From CAWIUB01 sp963839175 (GTDB lineage: Bacteria > Actinomycetota > Actinomycetes > Mycobacteriales > Jatrophihabitantaceae): a stretch of 64,000 nucleotides of DNA. This document shows, piece after piece, positions 27,033 to 37,348 of the stretch. The position numbers were made by a program, and so were the translations under genes. The stretch covers positions 1-64,000 of the forward strand of contig CAWIUB010000029.1 in assembly GCA_963839175.1 (NCBI GenBank), written 5' to 3'. Every line of letters starts with the position of its first letter. Positions within the stretch are counted from its first letter, which is position 1. A model generated the notes under the pieces. It searched no databases. It had not been told where the DNA came from and worked only from the letters and a program-made list of their open reading frames with translations.

Positions 27033-28497
27033 ATGAACGTTCGAACGACCGGGGCGTCGTCCCTGGGTATGCACCGGTTTCAGCTGGAAACGGGCCTGGC
27101 GCGGATGAGCCCGGCGGAGCGTGCTGCCCGGGGTAAGCAGGCACGGGCGGCGGTGCCGCGGGAGGCCCACGCGGTGTTCGAATCGCCGGCTGGCGGGCGT
27201 GATCCGATCGGGCTGCTGGAAGAGCAGGCGAAGTCGCGGGTGCCCGAGCTGGTGCCGGTGCGGTGGGGCAGGATGATGGTCTCCCCGTTCACCTTCTACC
27301 GCGGTGCGGCGCTGCCGATGGCCAGCGACCTGGCGACTACTCCGGTGTCGGGGTTGGCGGTGCAGGCGTGCGGGGATGCGCACCTGTCGAACTTCGGGAT
27401 CTTCGGCTCGGCCGAGCGGCGCCTGGTCTTCGACGTCAACGACTTCGATGAGACGCTGCCCGGCCCGTGGGAGTGGGATGTCAAGCGGCTGGCGGTCAGC
27501 CTGGAGGTGGCGGGCCGCGGCAACGGGTTCCCCGACAAGGACCGCCGCGGCATCGTCACGGCCGCGGTGGCCCGGTACCGGCAGGCGATGCGGACCTTCG
27601 CCGGGATGACGAACCTGCAGGTCTGGTACGCGCACGCGGACGTGGACGAGCTGCGCGCGGAATTCGACGCACAGCTGAAACAGCGGCAGCGCAAGAGGGT
27701 GGATAAGGACCTGGCCAAGGCGCGCACCCACGACAGCATGCAGGAAGTGGCCAAGCTGACCCGCCTCGTGGGCGGCCGGCCGCGGATCATCTCTGACCCG
27801 CCGCTGCTGGTGCCGATCGATGAACTGCTGCCCAAGCAGCACGAGGACATGGCGGCGTTCGAATCGCAGCTGGTCGGCCTGATCGCCCAATACCGGCGCA
27901 CCCTGGGAACCGACCGCCGCTTCCTGCTGGAGACGTTCCAGTACGCCGACCTGGCCCGCAAGGTGGTCGGCGTGGGCAGCGTCGGGACCCGGTGTTGGAT
28001 CATTCTGATGCTCGGCCGTGACGAGTCCGATCCGCTGTTCCTGCAGGTGAAAGAGGCGCAGGCGTCGGTGCTCAGCCGGTTCGTCGGGGCCAGCAAGTAC
28101 ACCAACCAGGGCCAGCGGGTGGTCGCGGGGCAGCGGCTGATGCAAGCCAGCAGCGACATCTTCCTGGGCTGGGAGCGGACCGAGGTCGGCCTGGACGGGG
28201 CAGCAGCGCGACGTCTATATCCGCCAGCTGCGGGACTGGAAATATTCCATCCCCATCGAGGCCCTGGTCCCGCACAGCATGCGGGTCTACGGCGAGGCCT
28301 GCGGGTGGTCGCTCGCCCGTGCCCACGCCGGCTCCGGCGATCGGATCGCCATCGCCGCGTACCTGGGCGGCTCGGACGTCTTCGAGAAGGCCATCACCCG
28401 CTTCGCCGCCGCCTACGCCGACCAGAACGAGCGCGACCACCAATCGCTCGTCGACGCCGTCGTAGCAGGACGGATAACCGCCGAACGCGACCTGTGA
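27033..28497 (+). pseudogene. DUF2252 protein, frameshift in a G run
   Basis: ATG 27033, family length ~487 aa if restored. Kinase-like motifs: VQACGDAHLSNFGIF (H-x-N) and VFDVNDFDETLPGPWEWDVK (D-x-N-D), then KEAQASVLS and NQGQRVVAGQRLMQ. At the GGGG run ~28197-28200 one extra G diverts the frame; the native end RQLRDWKYSIPIEAL ... EACGWSLARAHAGSGD continues in the next frame to 28497. DUF2252 proteins resemble aminoglycoside-phosphotransferase-fold kinases; substrate unknown. The run makes sequencing error plausible. Confidence 0.85.
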
Positions 28498-28704
28498 GAC
28501 CCGGCGCTCACCGCCGGACAGCTGCACGAACTCGAGACAGCGCACCACCCGGCGTAATCACCCATCACGTCAAGCGTCGATCCTGAGGAGCAGATATGGT
28601 CAGTAGCCAGGCGGACGGCCGCCGCACGCACGCCGCGTCAGCAGACGCCGCTCATTGCGGTGCAGCGGGTCCACCGCGGCATAAGATCCCCGGGAGCCAG
28701 CGCG

Positions 28705-30105
28705 GTGAGTTCGCCCTCGACATCTGACGAGCGAGGTGCTCACGCCGCGGCGGACGTCGGCTCGCGGGAGCCGGTGACTGCGGCGCAGCGGTGGCTCGCC
28801 TGGTTGTCGCTTCTGGCTGCGCTGGCGGCGATAGCGGTGCTTGTAGTCGGCGGCACCAAGAGCGTCGGCGTCCTGATCTGCGGTGTGGTGGGCCTGGCCC
28901 TCACTCTCGCCGGCGGGTGGTGGTTCCTGAGCAACCGCGGTCTCGTGCGCTGGATAGGCGCGGCGGTGGCGATCGCGGCACCGGTGTTCGTCATCGTGCT
29001 CTACATTTCCCGCCACGTGCTGTGGGCGGTCCTGCTCCTGGTGGTGCTGATCGCGGTTTCAGTCGCCGCCGGGCGAGCGGCAATGATGCGTGCCCGACCG
29101 CCCGCCGGCATGCCGGAACGACAAACCTCGCCACCGCACCACCCCTTCCTGATCATGAACCCTCGCTCAGGCGGCGGGAAGGTCGGCAAGTTCGCACTGG
29201 ACACCAAGGCGGCCGCCCTGGGCGCCCAGGTGGCGCTGATCGAGGGCCCGGGCGAGGTCGACGTCGCCGCGATGGCGCGTCACGCGGTGGCGGACGGGGC
29301 CGACTTGCTCGGTGTCGCCGGCGGTGACGGGACGCAGGCCCTCGTCGCCGGAATCGCCGCCGAGCACGGCCTGCCGTTTCTTGTCATCTCGGCGGGCACC
29401 CGCAACCACTTCGCCATGGACCTCGGCCTGGACCGGGAACGACCCGACGCAGGACTCGACGCCCTGACCGACGGCGTCGAGCTGCGCCTGGACCTCGGCA
29501 TCATCGGCGGGCGAACCTTCGTCAACAACGCATCATTCGGCGCGTACGCCGCGGTCGTGCAGAGCCCGGCCTATCGCGACGACAAACGTGGCACGACCCT
29601 GCAGATGCTGCCCGAGCTGCTCACCGGGCGAGGCGGGCCGCGACTCGTCGTGCGAATCGACAACAACGTGACGATCGAGGCGCCGCAGGCTCTGCTGGTC
29701 AGCAACAACCCGTACGAATCAGGGGATCTGGCCGGACTGGATCGCCGGGCTCGCCTGGACACGGGAGCGCTCGGCGTCATTGCGGTCACCGTCGACAACA
29801 CCGCCCAAGCCATGGACCTGGTGCGCGGCCGCCGGGCAAGCGGCGTTCGGCGCCTCCTCGCGCAGGAGGTCGTCATCGACGCCGACACCGACGAGATCCC
29901 GGTGGGCATCGACGGCGAGGCGGTGATGATGCCCACGCCGGTACGCTGCGCGATCCGGCCACTCGCGCTTCGCCTGCGCGTTCCGCGAGAGCGGCCGGGC
30001 GTGCCCGCGCCCATTCCCCAGATTGACCGCACGCTACTGCTACGCCTGGCACTAGGCATGCCGCGAGCGGGCGAACGCTCGGATGGTCAGCGGGCGCGAC
30101 CGTAG
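28705..30105 (+). CDS. Diacylglycerol-kinase-family protein with N-terminal membrane domain
   Basis: GTG 28705 behind GGGAG; ~466 aa. Four hydrophobic segments at ~28-50, 52-75, 80-102 and 104-125 anchor it; the catalytic domain follows with IMNPRSGGGK (nucleotide-binding start), GVAGGDGTQALVAGIA (GGDGT signature), ISAGTRNHFAMDLGL and VGIDGEAV near the end. It is predicted to phosphorylate a lipid on the inner membrane face; fused membrane domains occur in actinobacterial homologues. Downstream of DUF2252 by ~200 bases. Confidence 0.85.
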   Translation: MSSPSTSDERGAHAAADVGSREPVTAAQRWLAWLSLLAALAAIAVLVVGGTKSVGVLICGVVGLALTLAGGWWFLSNRGLVRWIGAAVAIAAPVFVIVLYISRHVLWAVLLLVVLIAVSVAAGRAAMMRARPPAGMPERQTSPPHHPFLIMNPRSGGGKVGKFALDTKAAALGAQVALIEGPGEVDVAAMARHAVADGADLLGVAGGDGTQALVAGIAAEHGLPFLVISAGTRNHFAMDLGLDRERPDAGLDALTDGVELRLDLGIIGGRTFVNNASFGAYAAVVQSPAYRDDKRGTTLQMLPELLTGRGGPRLVVRIDNNVTIEAPQALLVSNNPYESGDLAGLDRRARLDTGALGVIAVTVDNTAQAMDLVRGRRASGVRRLLAQEVVIDADTDEIPVGIDGEAVMMPTPVRCAIRPLALRLRVPRERPGVPAPIPQIDRTLLLRLALGMPRAGERSDGQRARP

Positions 30106-30673
30106 TCATCGAGGGCGACGAGGTTTCCATATGTCAGTCATCCGGATGGTCCAGTCTCGGTGCAAACCGGATTGCAAACGAGACGCCACGAGACGCGGTG
30201 CAACCTCTGCGACTCCGAGCGACGCGTGAGTCTTTGCGCTGGGACAGCGCGGGCATCAAGAGCCAAGAGCGAACGCCCGAGACCCGCGCCGTGACCTTCG
30301 GGCGACGACACAGTCAGTGGTCAAGAACCGCATACCTATGCGACGTAAGCCGCGTGCAGCGACGTCCTAAATTGCCGCTGTGCGTGCATCTGTGCGCCCA
30401 TCCACAATGTGTGGACTTTCGCGGCGTCCGCAGTGTCAATCATCAACCGAGGCACGACTGTCAAGCATCACCCGAGACAGGACAGTCCAGGCAGGCCAGC
30501 ACTGCTGAGTTAGCCTCTCAGTTTGCCGGGAATGGCAGGGGCGGCGGCCAATCGGTCACCTCATACGGCAGGGCAAGCACACGGGCAGATTCTGTCGCAT
30601 TCCCGCCTTGGGCGGTCCAGAGCAGAGTCTGCGACTGGCGGGCACTGTCAGCGGCGCCGGATATCGTCGGCGC
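30106..30673. other. Gene-free stretch
   Basis: No supported gene. The words GTCAAGCATCACCCG at ~30462 recur almost identically near 9992; possibly a small dispersed repeat. Confidence 0.35.
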
Positions 30674-31531
30674 ATGTGGCAGGGAGAGGTCGTATCGGCG
30701 ACATCGTTTACCAAGCGAGCCGGTGCGCCCCTGGCCGCCCTGGAGCTGCGTTGCGCCGATGGCACCGAGAGACTGCGGGCCACGCAGCTACAACCAGCTG
30801 TGGGCGCCGAGAAGATCACGCTGACGCTGATCGCCGAGCTGCAGTACTACGACTTCAGCGAGTGCCCCATCTGCCGTTCACCCGACGCAGACAGCAGGGA
30901 GCACGTCCCTAACGAGTCGCTGGGCGGCAAGGTTCGGACGATGACCTGTGCCCGGTGCAACAACGAGCTGGGGGCGAAGGTCGAGCCGCACCTGGACGCC
31001 TACTGCAGCGGCCGGTTTCAGTACGTCCGGTTTACGACGGCTGGGCTGCGCGGAAAGCGCTTGGTTCGGTGCGTCGACATGCTCACGACCGATGACGGGC
31101 AGTTCATGCTGATGGCCCGCCTCGACCGCGAGTCACATGCCGCGCTGGCCCAGGCGAAGCAGTTCGGGCTGGAGTTCCGCCGGCCAGAAAAGTCGCGCGC
31201 GAAGGTCGCGGCGCTCAAGCACGCCTACCTCGCAGCATGTCTCGCGCTCGGACAGATCCCTGAAGGCCCACACGCGGACAAGATCCGCGACTTGCTCGTG
31301 GCCACGCGTGACCTCGACCGGGACGCCGAACTGCCGAGCAGCCAGATCGTCGAAGACACGGCGATCTGGCGGACGCACACAGCGCCGAGCGGCCCGAGTC
31401 TCGCGCTAATGGCCCCCGAGGGCGACGGTGCGGCGGAACTCTGGATCTCGCTCGCTGGCGTCGTGGGCGTCCGGTGGCCGCTGCCGGGCCATGAGCACGC
31501 CGCGCTAGCTGCCCTGCCGCAGCGCACATAA
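30674..31531 (+). CDS. HNH endonuclease
   Basis: 285 aa, ATG 30674. The nuclease core at ~residues 57-95 has a zinc pair CPICRSPDADSREHVPNE and TCARCNNELGAKVEP, giving C-x2-C ... E-H-V-P ... C-x2-C-N-N. This is the HNH_5-like pattern. The N-terminal ~55 residues are a beta-rich region and the C-terminal ~180 an unrecognised domain (FRRPEKSRAKVAALKHAYLA). It stands alone, without a methylase or restriction partner; a solo defence or homing-like nuclease is possible but not shown. Confidence 0.7.
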   Translation: MWQGEVVSATSFTKRAGAPLAALELRCADGTERLRATQLQPAVGAEKITLTLIAELQYYDFSECPICRSPDADSREHVPNESLGGKVRTMTCARCNNELGAKVEPHLDAYCSGRFQYVRFTTAGLRGKRLVRCVDMLTTDDGQFMLMARLDRESHAALAQAKQFGLEFRRPEKSRAKVAALKHAYLAACLALGQIPEGPHADKIRDLLVATRDLDRDAELPSSQIVEDTAIWRTHTAPSGPSLALMAPEGDGAAELWISLAGVVGVRWPLPGHEHAALAALPQRT

Positions 31532-31739
31532 CAGCACGTGCCGTACTGCCGACCGAGTCCCTCCGGGTGTAACAGATTCGGCGTTTCAGCGGCCTTCCGT
31601 GTGACGTGCGCCCTGACGCCGTTCACGTCGAGTAGCCAGTCGGGCAACGGGGCCTATCCGGTTTGGGTTCCGATTGCCGGACGATCGAAATCGCCGATTT
31701 GCAGGTGCGCCGTCGATGGCACTTCGTAGCATCGGCGTC

Positions 31740-32177
31740 ATGAAGTTGGTGCGTAACGTGATCGTGTTCGACGCGGCCGACTTGAATGCCGAGAGCGCGT
31801 TCTGGGCTGGGATTCTCGGCGGGCACGTCTTTGAGGACGAGGCATGGCATAGCGTTATCGACGCTGCTGGGGAGTGGCGGATCGGCGTGCAGCTGGCACC
31901 GAACCACGTTCCTCCTGGCTGGCCGCACGGAGTCCCTCAACAAGTGCATCTCGACCTCCACGTCGATGACCCACGAGCTGCGCACGAAGAGGCAATCGCC
32001 CTCGGCGCCCGAGTGCTCCAGCCAGCTCCGGATTTAGATAGCGACGAGGGCTATCAGGTGTACGCCGACCCGGCCGGGTACCCGTTTTGCATCGGCTGGG
32101 GGCACCCGTCTCGAGAGGCGCTCGCCGTGTTCGTTGCCGACCGCTTGGGACGGAGAAACCTCGACCCAGACAGGTAG
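31740..32177 (+). CDS. VOC-family (glyoxalase-like) protein
   Basis: ~145 aa. MKLVRNVIVFDAADLNAESA, FWAGILGGHVFE, then QVHLDLHVDDPRAAHEEAIA and YQVYADPAGYPFCIGW form two beta-alpha-beta-beta-beta modules of a VOC domain. H and E metal positions (H in QVHLDL) are visible. ATG 31740 begins right before the conserved strand; ATG 31716 is an alternative with no better ribosome binding site. Substrate unknown; related proteins range from dioxygenases to resistance proteins. Confidence 0.75.
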   Translation: MKLVRNVIVFDAADLNAESAFWAGILGGHVFEDEAWHSVIDAAGEWRIGVQLAPNHVPPGWPHGVPQQVHLDLHVDDPRAAHEEAIALGARVLQPAPDLDSDEGYQVYADPAGYPFCIGWGHPSREALAVFVADRLGRRNLDPDR

Positions 32178-32242
32178 CGGTTCGCAAGACCAATCGCACT
32201 CGCATGCCGCTGGTCGCGCGTCCTGATGAGGGATGAGGTCCC

Positions 32243-32345
32243 GTGACGATCGAGATCCGAGTGCACCGACCGGACGACGATGCCGCCGTCGGTCGACTGC
32301 GAACAGAAGCGTTCGCCGATGGCGGTCGGGTCGCCGCGGTCGCGG
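32243..32345 (+). pseudogene. GNAT acetyltransferase N-terminal fragment
   Basis: GTG 32243 opens TIEIRVHRPDDDAAVGRLR and TEAFADGGRVA, the first strand and helix of a GNAT domain. Beyond ~32345 the family pattern vanishes (motif A is absent) and DNA passes into a decayed gene on the other strand. Only ~35 residues survive. Confidence 0.55.
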
Positions 32346-32423
32346 CGCGGACATCCCGAAGGGCGCGACGGGAGCCTTCGGCGCCTCAGCGTGCACTGGC
32401 CGCCGCTCGCGTATCCCTCGGCG

Positions 32424-33111
32424 CTATGCGGCGAGAACGGCAGCGACGTCGTCGCTGGTCGTGCGTTCGGCGCGTCGCTTCACGCCGCGCAGCATCTGCC
32501 GGCCCATGACGAAGTCGGCGGGGACGGTGATCGCGACATAGATCGCCTCGACCCATCGGGGCTCAAGCCGGAGCCGGCTACGGAAGATGAACCGCGTCCG
32601 GCGACCCGGCAGCTCCTCGAGGATGAACGCCCAGCTCCAGTCGACCGCCGGCGCCGTAGCGCTGCTCCCACCCCGGCGGGAGGTGCTCCCGGGAGGGCAG
32701 GACCAGACGCCGGTTCGGCTCGAGCTCGGCGACGATGAAGGCGCAGTGCTTGTCGGGCGCGCCGTCCAGGACCCGGTCACCGACCGTGAGGTGCTTGCTA
32801 CGCCGGGACAAGTCGGTCCGCGCTCGGGCCGTTCTCCGGGAACAGCAGCTTGTCGACCCAGCTGGCCGTGTACCACTGGGCGCGTCCCACCCCATCTGCA
32901 CCAGTCACGGCCACACCTGTTCCGGGGTTGCGTCGATCGTGATCGCGTGCGTGGTGATCGCCTGCGGGCGCGCGCAACAGGCGTCACCAGGTAGTGCCCG
33001 ACGCCGCTCGTCACGTGTGGCGCCGTAGGTACGGCCAAGCCATTGCAGCTCGCCACAGGCTGCCGCGCCAGCCGCTAACGCTGCTGCCGCAAGGCTCATT
33101 CGGGGCGTCAT
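32424..33111 (-). pseudogene. SRPBCC-type membrane protein, heavily decayed
   Basis: Assembled across frames it reads MTPRMSLAAAALAAGAAACG (signal/membrane segment), ATRDERRRALPGD, TTHAITIDATPEQVWP, then an in-frame TGA at 32903-32905 where WLVQMGWD follows, WYTASWVDKLLFPENGPS in a second frame, HLTVGDRVLDGAPDKHCAFI back in the first, and VDWSWAFILEELPGRRTRF in a third. One nonsense codon and at least three frameshifts make this a true pseudogene. Intact relatives are polyketide-cyclase-like lipid-binding proteins. Confidence 0.75.
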
Positions 33112-33126
33112 AGAACTTCCTCCGTG

Positions 33127-34269
33127 TCAGCGCGTCCGCCCGAGTGCCCGGTCGAGGAACCCGATTACCCGGGTGGTCCATTGGGCGGGAGCAGTCGCAA
33201 GCCCGTGCACGTGCGAGGCGCCCGGAACCGTCCAGGTCTGGACGCGGTCGGGCGCCGCGGTGCGCAGATAGGCGACAGCCTGGGGTTCGTCGACGCCCTT
33301 GCCGGCCGCGATGAGCAGGAAGCGGGTGGCGTGGGCTCGGGCGATGGCGGTGTGCAGCGTGCCCGGTTGGGGTGCCGGGCTGAGCAGCGCGGCGGTGCGG
33401 TAGGTGAGCTCGTCCAGGACGCGCTGGATCGCCCCCGTGACGCCGCCGGGCAGGTAGCCGGCCTTGTCCGCGGCGGTGCGGTGGGTCGCGCCTTCGGCGA
33501 CCACGGCACGGATGGCCGGGTCGGCGGCCGCCGCGCCGATGGCCTCCTCACCGCCCATCGACAGTCCCAGCACGCCGATGCGGTTCGCGTCGACGCCGGA
33601 CTGGTGTTGCAGGAAGGTGACCGCGGCCGTGATGTCGCGGTCGCCGTACCAGCCGGCATCCATCGCGTGCCCGCCGCTGCGGCCCTGACCGCGGGGGTCG
33701 ACCATCAGCACGCCGTAGCCGTGCCGGGCGAGCACCGCCGCTTGCCCGAACGTCGCGGTGCGGTTGGAGCCGGAGCCGGGCAGGGTCACGATCGCCGCGG
33801 AGTTGGTCGACGGAACGTACCACGCGGACAGCCGCACGCCGTCGCTGGTGCGGAAGATGACGGTGCTGAACGCGAGGCCGCGGTCTGCCGGGGTTGCAGA
33901 GCCCAGGCTGGTGCGCGGCGCGTAGGCGAGCATGGTGCCGGTCGCAACCGACCACATGACCAGCAGCGCCATGACCACGATCGGGATAAACCACAGCCGG
34001 TGCCACCGGTGGGTGGCCCGCCAGGCGACGACGCCGGCGAAGCCGAGCAGCGCGAGTCCTGCCAGGAGCAGGGCGAGGCCGAGCATGCTGATGCCGGTCA
34101 GCCCTGTCGTGGTCAGGTGACGGACGCCGATGCCGGCGCCCATGGCGGTGGCGAACACGCCGACAACGAACGCGATGACGGCGGCCAGTTTGGGGTGGTG
34201 CAGCCGGTGTGGTCCCCATCCGATCGGGATGACCCGGCGGGCGACCGGTGGTGGCGCCGTGGTGGACAT
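33127..34269 (-). CDS. Membrane-anchored alpha/beta hydrolase
   Basis: 380 aa, ATG 34269 behind AAGGAG. The N-terminal third has three hydrophobic segments (~28-50, 58-82, 92-112). The hydrolase domain carries VLMVDPRGQGRSGG (oxyanion region), nucleophile elbow GLSMGGEEAIGAA, and an acid/His pair near the end (GVDEPQAV, GASHVHGL). Likely a membrane-bound esterase or peptidase-like S9/DUF1100 relative with the active site in the extracytoplasmic part. It is the second gene of an operon with the membrane protein upstream (25-base gap). Confidence 0.82.
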   Translation of the reverse strand: MSTTAPPPVARRVIPIGWGPHRLHHPKLAAVIAFVVGVFATAMGAGIGVRHLTTTGLTGISMLGLALLLAGLALLGFAGVVAWRATHRWHRLWFIPIVVMALLVMWSVATGTMLAYAPRTSLGSATPADRGLAFSTVIFRTSDGVRLSAWYVPSTNSAAIVTLPGSGSNRTATFGQAAVLARHGYGVLMVDPRGQGRSGGHAMDAGWYGDRDITAAVTFLQHQSGVDANRIGVLGLSMGGEEAIGAAAADPAIRAVVAEGATHRTAADKAGYLPGGVTGAIQRVLDELTYRTAALLSPAPQPGTLHTAIARAHATRFLLIAAGKGVDEPQAVAYLRTAAPDRVQTWTVPGASHVHGLATAPAQWTTRVIGFLDRALGRTR

Positions 34270-34294
34270 GGCAACTCCTTCAGGGCTCGAGTCG

Positions 34295-34711
34295 TTACCG
34301 GACAGGCGCGGCGCCGACGGGCTGCGGTGCCGGCGGGGTCGGCGCGGCTACCCGATAGCCCGCATCGTCACCGCCGGTGTCGAGCCGGAACGGCGGGTAC
34401 CCGTCACGCATCAGCGCGACGCGGGTGGCGCTGTCAATGACTCGCACGGTCACGACGCCGGGCACCGTCAGCCGCGGGTACCGGTCGGTCTGCCACTGGT
34501 AGCCGAAGAACGCCAAGACAACCCAGATGACCGCGCCGATGACGGCGGCGCCAGTGAGCAAGCCACCGAGCCAGTAGCCGGCGGTCAACGGACGCCGCCG
34601 CGTCGGCCTAGCGGTGCCAGTACGGACCCGGACGAAGCGCTGACAAACATGGCCGCCCTCCGAACTACCGATCCGCCCCACGGCCATGGAAGGCGTGCGC
34701 CGCAGAGCCAT
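34295..34711 (-). CDS. Small membrane protein
   Basis: 138 aa. One strong hydrophobic helix (AGYWLGGLLTGAAVIGAVIW, VVLAFFGYQ) preceded by a basic RPTRRRP segment (positive-inside) and followed by a beta-rich extracytoplasmic domain with VPGVVTVRVIDSATRVALMR. Similar single-pass proteins are common in actinomycetes and have no assigned role. The start may be downstream of 34711, e.g. ATG 34684. It precedes the hydrolase gene. Confidence 0.6.
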   Translation of the reverse strand: MALRRTPSMAVGRIGSSEGGHVCQRFVRVRTGTARPTRRRPLTAGYWLGGLLTGAAVIGAVIWVVLAFFGYQWQTDRYPRLTVPGVVTVRVIDSATRVALMRDGYPPFRLDTGGDDAGYRVAAPTPPAPQPVGAAPVR

Positions 34712-35063
34712 CCGGTTTCAACACCACCGTGCGCCGGTGCGCGTAGTCGGAGTCAGGGCAGTACGTCCTGAGGCCTTCCGTCCAAGGTCACCCGTTCGCG
34801 ACCCCGGGCCCTCCGGTGGGGAGTTCGACAAGCTAGAAGCCACTCCCGCGTTGGCAATGACATGTGTGCGCAGCGATCCTGCAAGCCGAAGTCCGGACGC
34901 AGAGCTCGTCGCTAGTGCCAACAACACGGCGTGTTCGGCGGGGCCGACTGAGCCCACCGGGTGACACGCGCAGGACCATCGCCACTGGCACGACTGGGGT
35001 CGGCGGAGGTTCCGTAGCACCGACGGACCGGTGCCGCAGGCACCGGCAACGGAGGTGAGAACC

Positions 35064-35621
35064 ATGAGCAACTCGACCACATCTGCGCGGGCCGACAACA
35101 TTCGTAGGCCCCTGTTCGAGCTGCGGCGCAGGCCCGGCCGGCTCGCAGTCGCGTTCTTCCGACTGCCGCTGAAGGCCTACCAGCACAACGCCGGGCCGGC
35201 GCTGGGCCGCACGTTCGTGACGTTCACCCACGTCGGCCGCAAGACCGGGCAGCCGCACCAAACGGTCGCGATGGTGCTGGGCGACAACACGGCCACTGGT
35301 GAGGCCGTCATCTGCGCCGGCTGGGGCCCGCACACCAATTGGTACCGCAACCTGCAGGCGCACCCCGCGGTCAAGGTGCAGCTGGGCGGGCAGACCTTCA
35401 CCCCGCAGCAGCGCTTCCTCACCGACAAGGAGGCGTTCGACGTCGCCGCGCAGTTCCGGCGCCAGCACCCGCACCGGCTGCGGTTCTTCAGCACCATCCT
35501 CGGCTGGGGTGACCTGCGGGATGACGCCCGGGTGCGGGAGTTCATCCGCACCCACCCGTTCGTCGCCTTCCGACCGACCGAGGCACCGGATCCGCAGGCC
35601 GCGCCCACCGCGGAGCGGTGA
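35064..35621 (+). CDS. Deazaflavin (F420)-dependent nitroreductase-family protein
   Basis: 185 aa, ATG 35064 behind GGAGGTGA. Ddn-like features are FVTFTHVGRKTGQPHQTVAM (F420 phosphate-binding G-R-K-[ST]-G), GWGPHTNWYRNLQAHPAVKV (W-YRNL motif) and the C-terminal RTHPFVAFRP. The fold is a split beta-barrel. Relatives in mycobacteria use F420H2 for quinone or nitro reduction. It is divergent from the membrane protein/hydrolase operon. Confidence 0.9.
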   Translation: MSNSTTSARADNIRRPLFELRRRPGRLAVAFFRLPLKAYQHNAGPALGRTFVTFTHVGRKTGQPHQTVAMVLGDNTATGEAVICAGWGPHTNWYRNLQAHPAVKVQLGGQTFTPQQRFLTDKEAFDVAAQFRRQHPHRLRFFSTILGWGDLRDDARVREFIRTHPFVAFRPTEAPDPQAAPTAER

Positions 35622-35983
35622 ACCGCTGTCGCGCTCGGGTATCTGGCCAGTCCAAGGGTCCCGTTTCGCTGGCCGAGTGATCTTGACGGGCGCCCGTCAA
35701 CCCGCGGCAGGATGAGGCTTGGCCTCAGTCGAGATGCCCGCTGAGCGGATCCGCGATCTGGGGTGCCGCCCGGACTGTTAGCCGACGTCGATCAGGTGCT
35801 GCGTGATCACGGTGTGGACGCGCAGCCGTCAGCCATCCTGCACTGTTTGTCGTGGCTGCTGCAGGCCACCCCGGCCGACCACCAGCGCGACCTCGCTGAT
35901 GCGCCACAGGTGGTGCGTCGGACAACCGCTGTTCATCGTGCGTGGGCGCTTGCGGGCGGTCCCATCGCCTACGTCCACTGGAG
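35622..35983. other. Intergenic; weak small frame
   Basis: A plus frame at 35763-35987 (LLADVDQVLRDHGVDAQPSA, WLLQATPADHQRDLAD) is helix-forming with fair codon bias but has no ribosome binding site or known relative. It is left unassigned. Confidence 0.3.
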
Positions 35984-36652
35984 CTAGCCTGACGCGTTCG
36001 GCCCGGGACGCGAGGCGGCAGCGGCGGTGCCAGGTGCCGCGGTCATCGAGCCGGCGATGTCGTTGAGGGCGCGGATGCGGGGATTCGCGCGGCTGGTGCA
36101 CCAAACCAGCCCGAGGGGTATGGGGGGCAGGTCGGCGATGGGGATCAGCACGACGTCGTCGCGGTTGAAGATGAGCACCGTTGAGCTGGTCGGGTGCACG
36201 ATGCGCCCGCGGGCCACCAGGGAGAGGATCTCGTTGATGGTCTGCACGGGCTGGGTGCGGCGGATCCGGCGTCCGGACGGGTACGCGGGGGACTAGCAGG
36301 TCGTAGACCGCTGACGGTGTAGACGGGGGGAGCAGGGCCACCTGCTCGTCGGCGAGGTCCTCGACGGACGCCGTGCGCTGGCCAGCCAGGCGATGCGACC
36401 GGCCGACCGCGAGGGCCCGGTCGTAGTAGGCGAACGCCGTGCCGGCGGTGAGATCCGGTTCGTCCACGGCAAGCCAGTTGCACAGCACGTCGATGTCACC
36501 GCGCGGCGCAGCGGCCGGTAGGCGCGTCCCCGCACCACTTGGCTCACCCCGGGCTGGGAGATGCCCAGCCGCTCAGCCGTCCGGCCGAAGTGCAGTTCGT
36601 CGGCGAGCACCAGGAAGATGCGCAGCTCGCGCAGCTCGACGTCCCACCACAT
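35984..36652 (-). pseudogene. LysR-family regulator, deleted and frameshifted
   Basis: The N-terminus (ATG 36652) is a perfect LysR start: ELRELRIFLVLADELHFGRT, AERLGISQPGVSQVVR. It then jumps, with ~70 residues missing, to CNWLAVDEPDLTAGTAFAYY and VGRSHRLAGQRTASVEDLAD in a second frame, and to QTINEILSLVARGRIVHPTS and LGLVWCTSRANPRIRALNDI in a third. The internal deletion rules out a simple sequencing error. Target genes unknown. Confidence 0.78.
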
Positions 36653-37340
36653 CAATCAGGGATACTAATCGGTCCGATCAGCGATTCTGTCTTGATCAGC
36701 CCGCTCCACTACAGCAGGTTGGGACAAGGCAGAGCAAAGGATGGGTCGCGAGTCGCCCTGGTGCCCACGCAACGAGGCCTACGCGACCGTTGTCCGCGAG
36801 GCCTTCATCACCGGCTCGAGCCCCAGCGACTTCACGGACGAGAACTATGAGCGCGACTGGACCAACCGCTTCCAGTTCGGCGACCTCAACCACACCGGCC
36901 GACGCGGACTCGGCCTCGACTAACCACCGTCGTCCCAGTCCGCGACCCCCTGCGGTACGCCGTCCGGTGGCGCCGCCTTCTACGGGACGACTGCGCTGTC
37001 ATCGTCGTCGGTATCAGTCGTCGGGCGGGACCGCGCAGCGCTTCGACGTTCCGCTCGCGGAACGTCCTAACGTGCCAGCGGACGTTGGGCGGCCGCATGT
37101 TCATTCGCTGATCGCAAGTTTGCCCATGGCCGGGTGGAGTGCTGCAACCCTTCGCGAGGGTCCGGGATCGCCGATTCCGTGCGGCTCGGAGCTGCGCCGC
37201 ATGGGCGGGGGCGTGCGCGCAGATCATCCAATTCTGGTGTCCCGCCGTTGCCGCATCTATCAGCAGAACGCGTGTATAGGGTTCGTCGCCGTGGCAGTCG
37301 GCGCGTTTTGTCGCGGGCTAGTGGTGCCTGCCGTTAGTCC
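36653..37340. other. Gene-poor stretch
   Basis: A 60-aa plus frame at 36741-36923 (GRESPWCPRNEAYATVVREA, SDFTDENYERDWTNRF) has a plausible composition but no support beyond that. Otherwise nothing is seen. Confidence 0.3.
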
Positions 37341-37348
37341 GTCGGGGG

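Noticed and set aside
36741..36923. 60-aa small gene
   Set aside because: No ribosome binding site at a useful distance and no recognisable relative.
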